Assembly: GCF_000010505.1 (NCBI RefSeq)
Contig: NC_010729.1
Coordinates: forward strand, 2,053,501-2,117,500
Direction of reading: 5' to 3'
Length of the DNA: 64,000 nt
Source: Porphyromonas gingivalis ATCC 33277
GTDB taxonomy: Bacteria; Bacteroidota; Bacteroidia; Bacteroidales; Porphyromonadaceae
Under the pieces are notes generated by a model. That model made no database searches. It saw nothing but the letters and a program-made list of their open reading frames with translations, and had not been told where the DNA came from. The position numbers were made by a program, and so were the translations under genes. This document shows positions 1-9,308 of the stretch, in pieces (position 1 is the stretch's first letter; each line of letters opens with the position of its first letter).

Positions 1-594
1 GGCATTTCGGGCGGTATTGCAGGTGGCATGAAAGGTTACGAACTTGCAAAAGAAGGCGGAAAAAATATGTGGTGGGGTGGTGATGTCAAACACGGCAGAA
101 CACAATGGTCATTCTTTACTACCGAAAAACCATACGAAACCATTAGTTGGGATATAAAAAATGTTAGCTCAAAGAGTTTAAACGATTGCGTACCGACTTC
201 TTTTGCAGAGGCTGATGATTATTTTGGAGGCAACACTACTTATGAGCAATATAATACTACTACTAATTATCAGCAAGATGTTGGAGTAATGGCTTCAAAT
301 TGCCCAAACGCTTACGGAAGAGTTCTTTCTAAACAGTTTACTGGCGCATCAATGCCTGACCCTGTTTCGGTACTTGCAGACCCCCAGCAAGTATTAAGCA
401 TAAAAAAATCGGGCAATTTAATTCATACAAATATGCCACATAGTGGTGGTATGGGGCACGTAGATAATTTACGCTCAAAAAAATACTATCATTCAGGAAA
501 AGTTGTAATGAATTTCAGGATAGGAAGTTATAGATTGTCTTCTGTAAATGGCAATTGGTGGTTCTATACATTAAACGGATTGAAGCAATTATGA
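1..594 (+). CDS. C-terminal end of an RHS-type polymorphic toxin (partial, runs off the left edge)
   Basis: The frame is open from base 1, so the true start lies outside the window. The first residues (GISGGIAGG, then a K/E/G-rich stretch and WWGGD) look like the junction that follows the RHS core in RHS/WapA-type proteins, after which the toxin tip begins. The tip has an NDCVPTS motif and a later GMGHVDN motif. This Cys-then-His order suggests a papain-like or C39-like cysteine peptidase fold, but that is inference. The stop overlaps the start of the next gene (ATGA at 591-594), a usual arrangement for toxin/immunity pairs. The segment is clearly more AT-rich than metK downstream, which suggests transfer. 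The toxin pair is moderately supported; its biochemical activity is not. Confidence 0.6.
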   Translation, partial: GISGGIAGGMKGYELAKEGGKNMWWGGDVKHGRTQWSFFTTEKPYETISWDIKNVSSKSLNDCVPTSFAEADDYFGGNTTYEQYNTTTNYQQDVGVMASNCPNAYGRVLSKQFTGASMPDPVSVLADPQQVLSIKKSGNLIHTNMPHSGGMGHVDNLRSKKYYHSGKVVMNFRIGSYRLSSVNGNWWFYTLNGLKQL

Positions 595-1289
595 AGAAGA
601 TGTTTTTATTTCTATTGCTAAGTGCTATGTTTGTTCCTGTTTCAGACAGTCAAACTTTAATTCAACAGATTGAAAATGCATACAACACTCTTGATTCTGT
701 TTCCTATATTGAAGATATAATATTATCATATAGAGGTGATTGGGTGATAAGGTATAAAGGATATGAAGAAAGAGTAGATGGATTAACTGCACTTAATTAT
801 TTTGATTCTATTCCAAGACAAAAACAAATCATTGACAGCCTTTGGGAAAATCTAACGCTTCGTTCAAAAACTACGATAGAAGAACAAATCAATGAATTTA
901 GCGATATAGTAAGAGCAACAACACCTGTCTATATTTTGAATTTAATACCGCAAGACAAACAAACATTACAAGTAGACACAGGGAAATTACCCTTTAATCT
1001 TTTCTATTTAGGCAAACACTCAAAAAATAATTTTTATGTATTTGTCCATAACGGAGAATATGCTTATGGCCAAGATACCTATCCTACTGTTTCAAGGCCA
1101 ATAGGTAAGAATATTCGCAAAGTGCTTCGTAAAATTATGCGGAAACAGCCCAAATATTTATTGTTCTGTCCAGAATTGGAAGAGATGAATACAATCCTTT
1201 ATGTACTAAATGACAAGATATATGTTTACAGAGTTGCACAAATGAAAGAATACGAGTTGAGCGATTATTTTAAACACTTCCCTCATTGA
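591..1289 (+). CDS. putative secreted immunity protein to the upstream toxin
   Basis: The protein has 232 residues and starts at the ATG at 591, inside the stop of the toxin frame. This start puts a good signal peptide at the N-terminus (MKKMFLFLLLSAMF, cleavage near residue 20). An upstream in-frame alternative would bury it. I recognise no domain in the mature part. ATGA coupling directly behind an RHS tip is the main reason to call it an immunity protein, and the signal peptide would place it in the periplasm, where an RHS effector might act. It could also be an unrelated secreted protein. Base composition is AT-rich like the toxin tip. Confidence 0.5.
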   Translation: MKKMFLFLLLSAMFVPVSDSQTLIQQIENAYNTLDSVSYIEDIILSYRGDWVIRYKGYEERVDGLTALNYFDSIPRQKQIIDSLWENLTLRSKTTIEEQINEFSDIVRATTPVYILNLIPQDKQTLQVDTGKLPFNLFYLGKHSKNNFYVFVHNGEYAYGQDTYPTVSRPIGKNIRKVLRKIMRKQPKYLLFCPELEEMNTILYVLNDKIYVYRVAQMKEYELSDYFKHFPH

Positions 1290-1712
1290 AATTGTAGTAT
1301 ACCTCAAAGGAGGGGATTGTTCGAGGTTGCGCTATTTTGGGACTTTATATGTTTTTACTCTGTCTCAAAAAAAAGAATCAGGTGGTTATGGTGCTGCAGT
1401 CGTATACGAAAGCTAGAAGTTGAATACCACGCAGGAAGTAACGAAAAAATCAAAAACAACACAAAAAAACAGAATCGGGGACTAGAGCCGGGGGCATAGG
1501 GAATGGTTATTTTCCCACTCATGGGGATTTCCTGCGCCAAAAGCTATATCTTTGTAATGAACCAATCAGCGTGGAAGGATTTGTAATGCTTGCAACCACG
1601 AGAAAAAATGCTAAAACATTTCTTCTTAGAAAGCTCTTCGACAGCTATTCTCCAATGGAGTGTGCAAGCCCTTCTGTGCGAAGGAAGTTTTACAAATTAA
1701 AAGCATAAAGAT
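1290..1712. other. intergenic region between the toxin locus and metK
   Basis: I find no credible gene here; the short open frames overlap on both strands and resemble nothing. The right half carries the metK promoter candidate. A G-rich stretch around 1475-1500 followed by GGGAAT and TTTCCC motifs (1498-1535) may form a weak hairpin. This is where base composition changes from AT-rich to the genome-like composition of metK. Confidence 0.5.
1547..1554 (+). promoter_or_regulatory. Bacteroidota-type -7 element for metK
   Basis: TATCTTTG matches the Bacteroidota -7 consensus TAnnTTTG. A clear -33 TTTG is not visible at the usual spacing. The leader to metK would be about 150 nt, long enough for a regulatory RNA, but I see no SAM riboswitch signature. 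Confidence 0.45.
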
Positions 1713-3002
1713 ATGAGCTATCTATTCACATCCGAATCGGTGTCGGAGGGTCATCCTGACAAAGTATCCGACCAAATATCCGATGCCATCCTCGACCAAT
1801 TTCTGGCTACCGACCCCGACTCCAAAGTGGCCTGCGAGACACTCGTAACCACCGGACAGGTAGTTTTGGCCGGCGAAGTCAAAAGTCGCTCTTATGTAGA
1901 TGTACAGGAGACAGCGCGTCGTGTCATAGAAAAAATCGGCTACACTAAAAGCGAATACGGCTTCGATGCTCGCAGCTGTGGGATCTTCTCCAGCATTCAC
2001 GGGCAGAGTGCGGACATCAACCGCGGAGTCGACCGATCGGATCGATCCGAGCAGGGAGCCGGAGACCAAGGTATGATGTTCGGCTACGCCACGAACGAGA
2101 CGGAGAACTACATGCCCCTGACAGTGGATCTGGCACACCACCTCCTCTACGAATTGGCCACTATCCGCAAGGAGCCTTCTTCTCCGATGCCTTATTTGCG
2201 CCCTGATGCCAAGAGCCAAGTGACGATCGAACATGACGATGAAGGCAGACCCGTCCGGATAGACACGATCGTGATTTCCACCCAGCATGACGAATTCGTC
2301 CAAGCATCGGACGGCATTTCAGAAGCAGAAGCCGACCGGATGATGCAGGAGCGCATCCATCATGACATAGCTACCATACTGATCCCCCGAGTGAAAATGC
2401 TGTACAAACCGGAGATCGCAGCCCTATTCGACGAAAAAGTACGCCTATTCGTCAATCCTACGGGTAAGTTTGTGATAGGAGGGCCACATGGAGACACGGG
2501 CCTGACGGGACGAAAGATCATCGTGGATACTTATGGAGGCAGGGCTTCTCATGGCGGAGGAGCATTTTCCGGCAAGGATCCGTCCAAGGTAGATCGCTCC
2601 GCGGCTTATGCAGCCCGACACATAGCCAAAAACATGGTGGCAGCGGGCGTGGCCGACGAAATGCTTGTACAAGTAGCCTATGCCATCGGTGTAGCAGAGC
2701 CGGTAAGCATATACGTCAATACGAAAGGCCGGAGTCATGTGGCTCTATCGGATGGCCAAATAGCGGAGAAGATCAAGAAGATTTTCGATATGCGTCCTTA
2801 CGCCATCGAGCAACGACTGAAACTCCGCAATCCGATATACGAAGAGACCGCAGCATACGGCCACTTCGGGCGCGAACCCTACGAAGCATACAAAACCTTT
2901 GTCGATGAGCACGGAACGGAACAGATGCGAATCGTGGAGCTATTCACATGGGAAAAGTTGGATTACGTAAATAAGATCAAGGCCGAGTTCGGTCTGTCGT
3001 AA
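1713..3002 (+). CDS. metK: S-adenosylmethionine synthetase
   Basis: MetK makes S-adenosylmethionine from methionine and ATP in the cytosol. The 429-residue length fits the Bacteroidota form. The N-terminus has SEGHPDK (GHPDK at residues 13-17), the ATP-binding signature. [12 protein letters not shown] lies near residue 117 and the glycine-rich [16 protein letters not shown] loop near residue 280; both are diagnostic. It stands alone between the toxin locus and the convergent thiamine operon. No truncation or frameshift is seen. Confidence 0.98.
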   Translation: MSYLFTSESVSEGHPDKVSDQISDAILDQFLATDPDSKVACETLVTTGQVVLAGEVKSRSYVDVQETARRVIEKIGYTKSEYGFDARSCGIFSSIHGQSADINRGVDRSDRSEQGAGDQGMMFGYATNETENYMPLTVDLAHHLLYELATIRKEPSSPMPYLRPDAKSQVTIEHDDEGRPVRIDTIVISTQHDEFVQASDGISEAEADRMMQERIHHDIATILIPRVKMLYKPEIAALFDEKVRLFVNPTGKFVIGGPHGDTGLTGRKIIVDTYGGRASHGGGAFSGKDPSKVDRSAAYAARHIAKNMVAAGVADEMLVQVAYAIGVAEPVSIYVNTKGRSHVALSDGQIAEKIKKIFDMRPYAIEQRLKLRNPIYEETAAYGHFGREPYEAYKTFVDEHGTEQMRIVELFTWEKLDYVNKIKAEFGLS

Positions 3003-3130
3003 TCACAGCCTGCACTCCTTTTATCGCAAGACAAAGGCTCTGCCATTGACTTCGCTTTCTTGCTTTACTAAAGCTTGGCAGACAGAAGCTGCTTGTTCCT
3101 TTCTTAGGGGATGCAGAGAGGAAGTTTATT

Positions 3131-3808
3131 CTACCGGTTTTTCACTTCATCAGCTACAAAGACGACCAACGGGGCAGCAGAGGATAGGTAGATCGTATCG
3201 CTCACTGCCTCGTTGAGCGTTCCGCACCACAACTCCGGCAGAGTGGTATTGCGAAGCGGCCATTTCAGCCCTTCGGCCGTGACGGCTGATCCGCTGAAAC
3301 TGAATATAGAAATTTGTCTCCCTCGCTCCACTTCTATGCGAGCCTCCCCGTTAAAAGCCAAAAAACATCCGTAATCCGTAGGCATCACGATCTTTTCGAA
3401 AAAGCGGGTATATCCGGGCAGATGTGCCAGATTGCCGACAAAATGATCTTCACGACGCCCCGATGTCCCCAGCAGACAGACCTCGCGAGGGGAATAGGTC
3501 TCGGCAGAGAATGTAACTGTCTTCGTCAGATCATTGGTATCCTGCTCGTCTATGCGATGTAGTTTTTCTGCAGGCAAAATATGTCGCGAGGCTGTAAAAG
3601 AATCCAAGTCGCCCACTACTGCATCCGGCTCTGCACCATAGTCCAGCAAATTCTGTATGGCTCCATCGCAACAGACGATGGTACCTTCAGGATGCTCCGA
3701 TGCTCGCCGGAGGATAGCAAGGGGGAGGATTTTACGGGGAAATTCCCCCTTAGCCAGAATAACAAAAAGCGGAGCTGTCTCCGGAGTAAGCGAGGGAAAG
3801 AAAATCAT
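3131..3808 (-). CDS. thiN: thiamine pyrophosphokinase
   Basis: The enzyme transfers pyrophosphate from ATP to thiamine to give thiamine pyrophosphate. I place the start at 3808, giving 225 residues, because this ATG overlaps the stop of the upstream transporter gene (ATGA). A longer frame would add 14 unconvincing residues. VCCDGA and VVGDLDSF form the nucleotide and metal site, and GRREDHFVGN matches the conserved GRxDHxxxN-type motif of the family. It is the last gene of the riboswitch-controlled operon, so product TPP would repress its own synthesis and the uptake of its substrate. Confidence 0.9.
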   Translation of the reverse strand: MIFFPSLTPETAPLFVILAKGEFPRKILPLAILRRASEHPEGTIVCCDGAIQNLLDYGAEPDAVVGDLDSFTASRHILPAEKLHRIDEQDTNDLTKTVTFSAETYSPREVCLLGTSGRREDHFVGNLAHLPGYTRFFEKIVMPTDYGCFLAFNGEARIEVERGRQISIFSFSGSAVTAEGLKWPLRNTTLPELWCGTLNEAVSDTIYLSSAAPLVVFVADEVKNR

Positions 3809-4413
3809 AGGTCGATGCTGATTGTGGCCTGTCGTTGCATCTTGCGCCACCGGAAATATCCCAGAACGGACATAACGGTATTGACGGCAAAGACGACAGT
3901 GGTGATATGGTCGCCGGATTTATAGAAAAGGGATAAGCTGATGATATTGGCTACGAACCAGCACACCCAGTGCTGGCGGATGCGACGCGCCAACCAAATC
4001 ATCCCGACAAAGCTGATTACAGTGGCAAGCGTATCGGCCCACGGCACAAGACTATCCGTATAGTGGGACAACACATAGAACATCGGGAGAAAAGCCACCG
4101 TAGCCGCAGCAAGGCTGATCCACAGGACACGCGGGGAGATGGATACGATGGCACCCTCTTCCGTCCCTTCGCGGTGGCGAATCCACATCACCCAGCCGAT
4201 AATACTGGTGATCAGATAGTAGACATTGATGAGCACATTGCCGTAGAACTGCGCCTCGATCGAGAGATAAATGTAGAAGAGCGGCAGGACGATCCCCACA
4301 GGCCACAGCCAGACACTCGCCTTATATTCGAGATAGACCCAAATAAAATTGACGAGTGCTGCTGCCAGCTCGATGGGATGAGCCACAATGAATTGGATCA
4401 CCGCTGTCATCAT
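3805..4413 (-). CDS. pnuT: PnuC-family transporter, probably for thiamine (PnuT)
   Basis: This is a 202-residue inner-membrane protein with about seven hydrophobic segments. Motifs such as NFIWVYLEYKASVWLWPVGI and the GYFRWR element near the C-terminus are typical of the PnuC/PnuT family, which takes up vitamins by facilitated diffusion followed by phosphorylation. The family also includes riboside nicotinamide carriers, so substrate is not decided by sequence alone. The TPP riboswitch upstream and the thiamine pyrophosphokinase downstream (ATGA overlap) point to thiamine. The gap to the receptor gene upstream is only 4 nt. Confidence 0.88.
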   Translation of the reverse strand: MMTAVIQFIVAHPIELAAALVNFIWVYLEYKASVWLWPVGIVLPLFYIYLSIEAQFYGNVLINVYYLITSIIGWVMWIRHREGTEEGAIVSISPRVLWISLAAATVAFLPMFYVLSHYTDSLVPWADTLATVISFVGMIWLARRIRQHWVCWFVANIISLSLFYKSGDHITTVVFAVNTVMSVLGYFRWRKMQRQATISIDL

Positions 4414-4417
4414 CGGA

Positions 4418-6670
4418 TTAGAAATCGATTGTCAGACTACCCAGTGCATTAAATCCGGCCTGAGGATAATAACGCAGATCGGCATATGCACTTAGTTCTC
4501 CGGATGCCTGTACGTAACCGGCATCGTAGATGTAGGCATTGGATGCATACATGAGGTTGAAGAGATTATTGAGCTGTACGCCCAGTGCCACTCTCTTAAC
4601 GAAGTGAACCGGCAGCACATAGCCGAGGCGGAGGTCGTTCACCCAATAGGAGGGGAGCATGCGATCGCTGCGCTGTGTATTGTCCAGATATTGCTTGCTG
4701 ACGAAGCGGCTCGTCCAAGCCATTTCGAAACCGGCATGAGAGAGGGTAAGCATGCTGCCGGCAATGACATTGGGCGAGTAGGCTATATCCGTGCTTTCGA
4801 GGGTCTCCTCCTTGAGTTCGAGCCAGTTGTAGTCCGCATCATATACGGATGTATATTGCACGTAGCGGTCGATTTTGTTGCGACTCATAGTGAAAGAAGC
4901 ATCCCAACGCAGCAAACGAGGAAGGATCTGCCAACCGAGAGTCAGCTCCAGTCCCATACGGTAGCTGTCGGGGACGTTGCTTGTGAGCATCTGTCCCACA
5001 TCGCTCAAACGGCCATCCAGCACGAGTTGGTCCTTGTATTGCATATAATAGAGACCTACTCCGGCCGACAAGAGGGGCGAAGCATAGCGATAGCCCAGCT
5101 CATAGTCGATCAGTCGCTCAGGCGTAGGATACTGTCCTATTCCGGCTTCGGTGTAATTGGTTCTGTTAGGCTCGCGGTGTGCTACCGCAACAGAAGCATA
5201 GGCAGTATGAGCATCGTCGAAACTATAGGTAAGACCGGCCTTCGGATTGAGGAAGCGGAAGGTCTTGTCCAAATCGATGTGCTGCATACTTCCCTGTACC
5301 TCATCGTATTCGTCCGTGATGCCATTTATCGTGTAGCCGATGGTACGATACTGGAGGTCGGCATACATGTTCAGTTCCGGAGTGATCTGCCAGTTGGCTT
5401 TGGCAAAGGCTGCACCTTCTCTTTTGTCTGCGCTGTTCCGATAATACTCGAAGTCGGGAGCTAAGGGTTGATTGTACTTTTTGATGTAAGTGATACGGCC
5501 GAAGTGGTCTCCTTTATAGATATTGCCCGAGGCCCCGAACTGCAAATCCCATGCACCGGTGTGCCAGTTAAGCGAACCGATGAGTCCTCCGAAATCATTG
5601 TCCAGATACTTCTGACGGATGAGATCCGTTTTCTTCACGGTCACACTGTTTTCCACATAGGGCTGCAGTGCATATTCCTTTAGTTTACGTCCGGTACGAT
5701 ATTCGTCCGTATAGCCATATCCGGCCGTGTAGTGTGCCGTGAGGTTGAGGATAACGGAAGGAGAGAAGCTGTGCGTCATGATGGCATGGTAGTGACGCTG
5801 CTCGTAATTGTCGGTATTGTGGTAGTAGTGCGGTACTCCTTGCGCGTCCACGTACATAAGACCGGCACTGTTGTATCGGCGGCCATATTTGGCTTCATCC
5901 TCCTTGGAAAGACCGTTCCATGCGATACCCGTAACTTCTTTTCCTCCGAAAGTGATGAACCTGAGAGCCGTGTTGCTACCGAAATAGCCCACCTGTGCGA
6001 AATAGGATTTCAGATCCACGCTTCCTCTATCCACGTAGCCGTCCGAACCGATTTTGGACAGGCGGGCATCCACTGCCCAATGGCGACCGATGCGTCCGCT
6101 ACCGAGTTTGACCGATCGGCGGAATGTGCCGAACGAACCTCCGCTCAAATCGACACGGCCATAAGGAGCCAGTCCCAAATTATCCGTACGCATATTGACA
6201 CTTGCCCCAAAAGCTCCGGCACCATTGGTGGAAGTACCCACACCTCGCTGCACCTGAAGGTCTTCGATGGAAGAGGCGAAGTCGGGCATATTCACCCAAA
6301 AGACGGACTGAGATTCGGAGTCGTTGAGGGGTACTCCATTGGTAGTTATGTTGATGCGATTGGCATCGGTGCCACGCACGCGAAAGCCGGAATATCCGAT
6401 ACCCGTACCGGCATCGCTGGTGGCTACCACGGAGGGAGTCAGCATCAGCAGATAGGGGATGTCACGACCATAATTGGACTTGGAAAGTTCGGCCTTGCGA
6501 ACGTTGGTGTAAGCGACAGGGGTTTTCGCCGTGGCGCGAGTAGCTACGACCTGTACGGTCTGGAGCTGCACATTGCTAAGACTATCTATCTCGCTGTTGG
6601 AGACGGGTGCTTGTGCCGTCAGGCAGAAAGGCAGGACGGCTAAGGCGGCAATCATGTGAAGTTTTTTCAT
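4418..6670 (-). CDS. TonB-dependent outer-membrane receptor, probable thiamine importer
   Basis: The protein has 750 residues. I choose the start at 6670 because MKKLHMIAALAVLPFCLTAQ is a good signal peptide; the longer frame would translate the riboswitch. A plug domain follows (roughly residues 55-190, with GYSGFRVRGTDANRIN and GVPLNDSESQSVFW), then a beta-barrel ending in a phenylalanine (TIDF), as in outer-membrane proteins. It is the first gene of the thiamine operon. In Bacteroides, TonB receptors under TPP riboswitches next to PnuT and a TPP-forming kinase import thiamine, so the same role is inferred here. Confidence 0.9.
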   Translation of the reverse strand: MKKLHMIAALAVLPFCLTAQAPVSNSEIDSLSNVQLQTVQVVATRATAKTPVAYTNVRKAELSKSNYGRDIPYLLMLTPSVVATSDAGTGIGYSGFRVRGTDANRINITTNGVPLNDSESQSVFWVNMPDFASSIEDLQVQRGVGTSTNGAGAFGASVNMRTDNLGLAPYGRVDLSGGSFGTFRRSVKLGSGRIGRHWAVDARLSKIGSDGYVDRGSVDLKSYFAQVGYFGSNTALRFITFGGKEVTGIAWNGLSKEDEAKYGRRYNSAGLMYVDAQGVPHYYHNTDNYEQRHYHAIMTHSFSPSVILNLTAHYTAGYGYTDEYRTGRKLKEYALQPYVENSVTVKKTDLIRQKYLDNDFGGLIGSLNWHTGAWDLQFGASGNIYKGDHFGRITYIKKYNQPLAPDFEYYRNSADKREGAAFAKANWQITPELNMYADLQYRTIGYTINGITDEYDEVQGSMQHIDLDKTFRFLNPKAGLTYSFDDAHTAYASVAVAHREPNRTNYTEAGIGQYPTPERLIDYELGYRYASPLLSAGVGLYYMQYKDQLVLDGRLSDVGQMLTSNVPDSYRMGLELTLGWQILPRLLRWDASFTMSRNKIDRYVQYTSVYDADYNWLELKEETLESTDIAYSPNVIAGSMLTLSHAGFEMAWTSRFVSKQYLDNTQRSDRMLPSYWVNDLRLGYVLPVHFVKRVALGVQLNNLFNLMYASNAYIYDAGYVQASGELSAYADLRYYPQAGFNALGSLTIDF

Positions 6671-6743
6671 AAATCTCTTATCATTGAAGTTGGACAAAGA
6701 AGAGAGAGGGGGAATGATTGCTTCGCCGTGAAGATAGTCAGAC

Positions 6744-6840
6744 GGAGAGTTTCCTACGCCGGTATTATCCGGTTCAGGTGATGAGGGTTTGTTCTCAGCC
6801 ATCCACGCATTCCGATTGCTACAGGAAGCACCCCTTCTCC
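6744..6840 (-). ncRNA. TPP riboswitch (THI element)
   Basis: Read on the minus strand, the segment has the core of the TPP aptamer in order: GGGGUGC, GGCUGAGA, ACCCUCAUCACCUGAACC, GGAUAAUACC and GGCGUAGGAAA. The closing P1 stem pairs GGAGA (6836-6840) with UCUCC (6744-6748). The P3 arm is longer than in E. coli thiM. No clear terminator follows. Instead CUCUCUU (near 6692) can pair with AAGAGAU just before the receptor start at 6670, so control of translation initiation is likely. It controls the receptor, transporter and kinase genes. Confidence 0.97.
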
Positions 6841-6853
6841 CAATTTTATGGGA

Positions 6854-6861
6854 CAAAGATA
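6854..6861 (-). promoter_or_regulatory. -7 element of the thiamine operon
   Basis: On the minus strand this reads TATCTTTG, matching TAnnTTTG. It lies about 14 nt before the riboswitch aptamer and just past the end of rsgA, so transcription would start at the aptamer. A -33 TTTG is not obvious. Confidence 0.6.
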
Positions 6862-6877
6862 AGAAAACGTTCGTCCT

Positions 6878-7825
6878 TCAGTATTCGGGACGATACCGCT
6901 CGGCATTTTCATCTTCGAGAATGCTCAAGTAGCTGATATAGCGGCTCTCGGCTATCTCCCCCCTCCGAAGAGCTTCCAGAACGGCACAGCCCGGCTCGTG
7001 CGTATGCGTGCAGTTGCCGAATCGACAGCCTTTACTTGCAGCGAATATCTCCGGGAAATAATGAGAGACTTCATACTCGCCCATTTCCAGCGTACCGAAG
7101 CCTTTGATCCCGGGCGTATCGATAAGAGCTGACCCGGGGGAGAGATCGGGGAAGTCGATCATTTGGGAAAATGTGGTCGTATGCATGCCGGTATGATGGG
7201 CTTGGGATATAGCCCCTGTGCGCAAATCGGCATGAGGAATCAGGGCATTGATTAAGGAGCTTTTGCCAACCCCCGAATGGCCGGCAAGGAGTGTCAGCTT
7301 GCCATCGAGCAGGGATTTGAGATCCGGGAGGCCTTCGCCCGTAATCGCCGACACGTGGCAGCAGGGGTAACCTATGGCGGTGTAGACAGCCGACAGCCGG
7401 TCCAATTGCAAGCGATCTTCTTGCGTATAGCAGTCTATTTTGTTGAATGCAAGAATAACCGGTACGCGATAGGCTTCTGCCGTAGCGAGGAAACGATCGA
7501 TAAAGACGGTGGTAGTCACCGGATCGTTGATGGTACAGACCAGCACGGCAGCATCCAAATTGGCTCCCAGTATATGGGACTCTTTCGAGAGGTTGCTGGC
7601 TCGCCTGATGATATAATTGCGTCGGGGATGGATTCGTTTGATGTAGGCCGGCTGTCCGTCCTGAGAAGCGGGGACAATCTCCACGCGATCGCCTACGGCT
7701 ACGGGATTGGTGGAGCGGATGCCTTTCAGACGCAGATTGCCTTTCGCCATGCAGTATAGCTCCGTACCATCCGTGCAACGCACCAGATACTGACTACCCG
7801 TATTCTTAATTACGACTCCATCCAT
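6878..7825 (-). CDS. rsgA: ribosome small-subunit-dependent GTPase A
   Basis: RsgA is a circularly permuted GTPase that checks late maturation of the 30S subunit. The 315-residue protein has an N-terminal OB-fold (about 1-75), then the permuted GTPase order: a NKID-type motif (FNKID) first, the P-loop GHSGVGKSS near residue 182, and DTPG after it. The C-terminal zinc site is [14 protein letters not shown]. It is separated from frr by a strong terminator and ends just before the thiamine operon promoter. Confidence 0.96.
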   Translation of the reverse strand: MDGVVIKNTGSQYLVRCTDGTELYCMAKGNLRLKGIRSTNPVAVGDRVEIVPASQDGQPAYIKRIHPRRNYIIRRASNLSKESHILGANLDAAVLVCTINDPVTTTVFIDRFLATAEAYRVPVILAFNKIDCYTQEDRLQLDRLSAVYTAIGYPCCHVSAITGEGLPDLKSLLDGKLTLLAGHSGVGKSSLINALIPHADLRTGAISQAHHTGMHTTTFSQMIDFPDLSPGSALIDTPGIKGFGTLEMGEYEVSHYFPEIFAASKGCRFGNCTHTHEPGCAVLEALRRGEIAESRYISYLSILEDENAERYRPEY

Positions 7826-7842
7826 AAACGGCTTTGCGGTGT

Positions 7843-7889
7843 AATAAAACAGCGATGAGGCAGAATCGAAAAACTCTGCTTCATCGCTG
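7843..7889 (-). terminator. intrinsic terminator after frr
   Basis: On the minus strand CAGCGATGA and CTCATCGCTG form a long stem with inner pairs AGCAGA/TCTGC, followed by TTTTATT. It sits between frr and rsgA and ends the pyrH-frr transcript. Confidence 0.85.
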
Positions 7890-7909
7890 AGTGGATAGAT
7901 TTTTCACGC

Positions 7910-8470
7910 TTACACGGTCATGATTTCCTTTTCCTTTTCGGCAAAGAGTTCGTCGATCTTCTTGATATAACGATCGTGAACCTTCTGCATCTCTGCCTCT
8001 GCATCTTTGGCTACGTCCTCAGGAGTACCATCGGTCTTGACGCTTTTCTTGATCGCATCGATGGCATCGCGACGGGCATTGCGTACACTCACCTTGGCGT
8101 CCTCGGCATCTCCTTTGATCTGCTTCACCAACTGGCGACGGCGTTCTTCTGTCAGAGGAGGAAGGCCCAGACGGATCAGCTCACCGTTGTTCTCGGGCGT
8201 AATGCCGAGCGGAGAGTCCATGATAGCCTTTTCTATATCCTTGATCAGGGAACGCTCCCACGGGGTGACAACGATGGTCTTCGCATCGGGCGTATTGATG
8301 GATGCTACCTGTGTCAGAGGAGTGGCGTTGCCGTAGTACATGACCATGATACCATCAAGGAGTTTGGGGCTGGCCTTTCCCGCACGCACATGAGACAGCT
8401 GCTCGTCCAGATACTCCACTGCCTTCTCCATATTAGCCGTTGCTTTGGCTATCAGTTCTTTTATTTCCAT
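7910..8470 (-). CDS. frr: ribosome recycling factor
   Basis: RRF splits the post-termination ribosome together with EF-G. The 186-residue length is standard. The family pattern is clear: [22 protein letters not shown] at the N-terminus, VTPWERSLI in the middle, and [22 protein letters not shown] further on. It lies 36 nt after pyrH and shares its transcript, a pairing that is common in bacteria. Confidence 0.98.
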
Positions 8471-8506
8471 ATCTCTATATGTGTTTGTTTTGTCTTGCTA
8501 TTCCTT

Positions 8507-9226
8507 TCAAGCACTCGTATTTGAAACATAAGTACCGATTTTCTCTCCTCTCAACACCTTGAGGAGGTTTCCCGGCGTATCCATATCGAAGACGACGATG
8601 GGCAGGTTGTTCTCCATACACATGGCCGTGGCAGTCAGATCCATTACTTTCAGACCTCGGGCATAAATCTCATCGTATGTGATCCGGTCGAACTTCGTAG
8701 CCGAGGGATCCTTCTCCGGATCTGCCGTGTAGATACCATCCACGCGCGTCCCCTTGAGCATGGCATCGGCTTCTATCTCGATGCCGCGAAGCGATGAGCC
8801 GGTATCCGTAGTGAAGAAAGGATTGCCTGTACCGCAAGAGAAAATGGTCACATAACCCTGTTCGAGCAATTCTATGGCATGCCATTTGTTGTAGAACTCC
8901 CCTATCGGCTCCATACGTACGGCCGTGAGCACTTTGGTCTTCACCCCTACCCCCTCAAGAGCAGAGCTGAGAGCCAAGCTGTTGATTACCGTGGCCAGCA
9001 TACCCATCTGATCTCCTTTGACACGGTCGAATCCCTTGGCGGCACCGCTCACTCCGCGGAAGATATTGCCTCCTCCGATGACGATGCCGATCTGTACGCC
9101 CATGGCACAAGCCTCCTTGATGTCCGAAGCATAATCGGCCAACCGATTCGGGTCGATGCCGTATTGCTGAGCACCCATGAGCGACTCACCGCTCAGTTTG
9201 AGCAGCACTCGTTTATATGCAGTCAT
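8507..9226 (-). CDS. pyrH: UMP kinase
   Basis: PyrH phosphorylates UMP to UDP at the start of pyrimidine nucleotide supply. The 239-residue protein has KLSGESLMG at the N-terminus, IGGGNIFRG near residue 50, a TGNPFFTTDT loop near residue 130, and a MDLTATAMCMENNLP segment. These fit the amino-acid-kinase fold of bacterial UMP kinases. It heads the pyrH-frr pair. Confidence 0.98.
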   Translation of the reverse strand: MTAYKRVLLKLSGESLMGAQQYGIDPNRLADYASDIKEACAMGVQIGIVIGGGNIFRGVSGAAKGFDRVKGDQMGMLATVINSLALSSALEGVGVKTKVLTAVRMEPIGEFYNKWHAIELLEQGYVTIFSCGTGNPFFTTDTGSSLRGIEIEADAMLKGTRVDGIYTADPEKDPSATKFDRITYDEIYARGLKVMDLTATAMCMENNLPIVVFDMDTPGNLLKVLRGEKIGTYVSNTSA

Positions 9227-9308
9227 TATTCTTTTCTATCAGTTTGTTACAAAGAAAAGCATATTTTCCATACCCCATTCGTCGATAGACGCTGTCGAAT
9301 GGCTGTTT

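Noticed and set aside
1555-1712. A SAM riboswitch in the metK leader
   Set aside because: None of the conserved SAM-I or SAM-II core motifs could be recognised in the leader.
3002-3130. A terminator between metK and thiN
   Set aside because: TCTGCCA and TGGCAGA could pair, but the loop is over 30 nt and there is no T-run.
6671-6856. The upstream extension of the TonB receptor frame
   Set aside because: It would translate the TPP riboswitch; the signal peptide begins at 6670.
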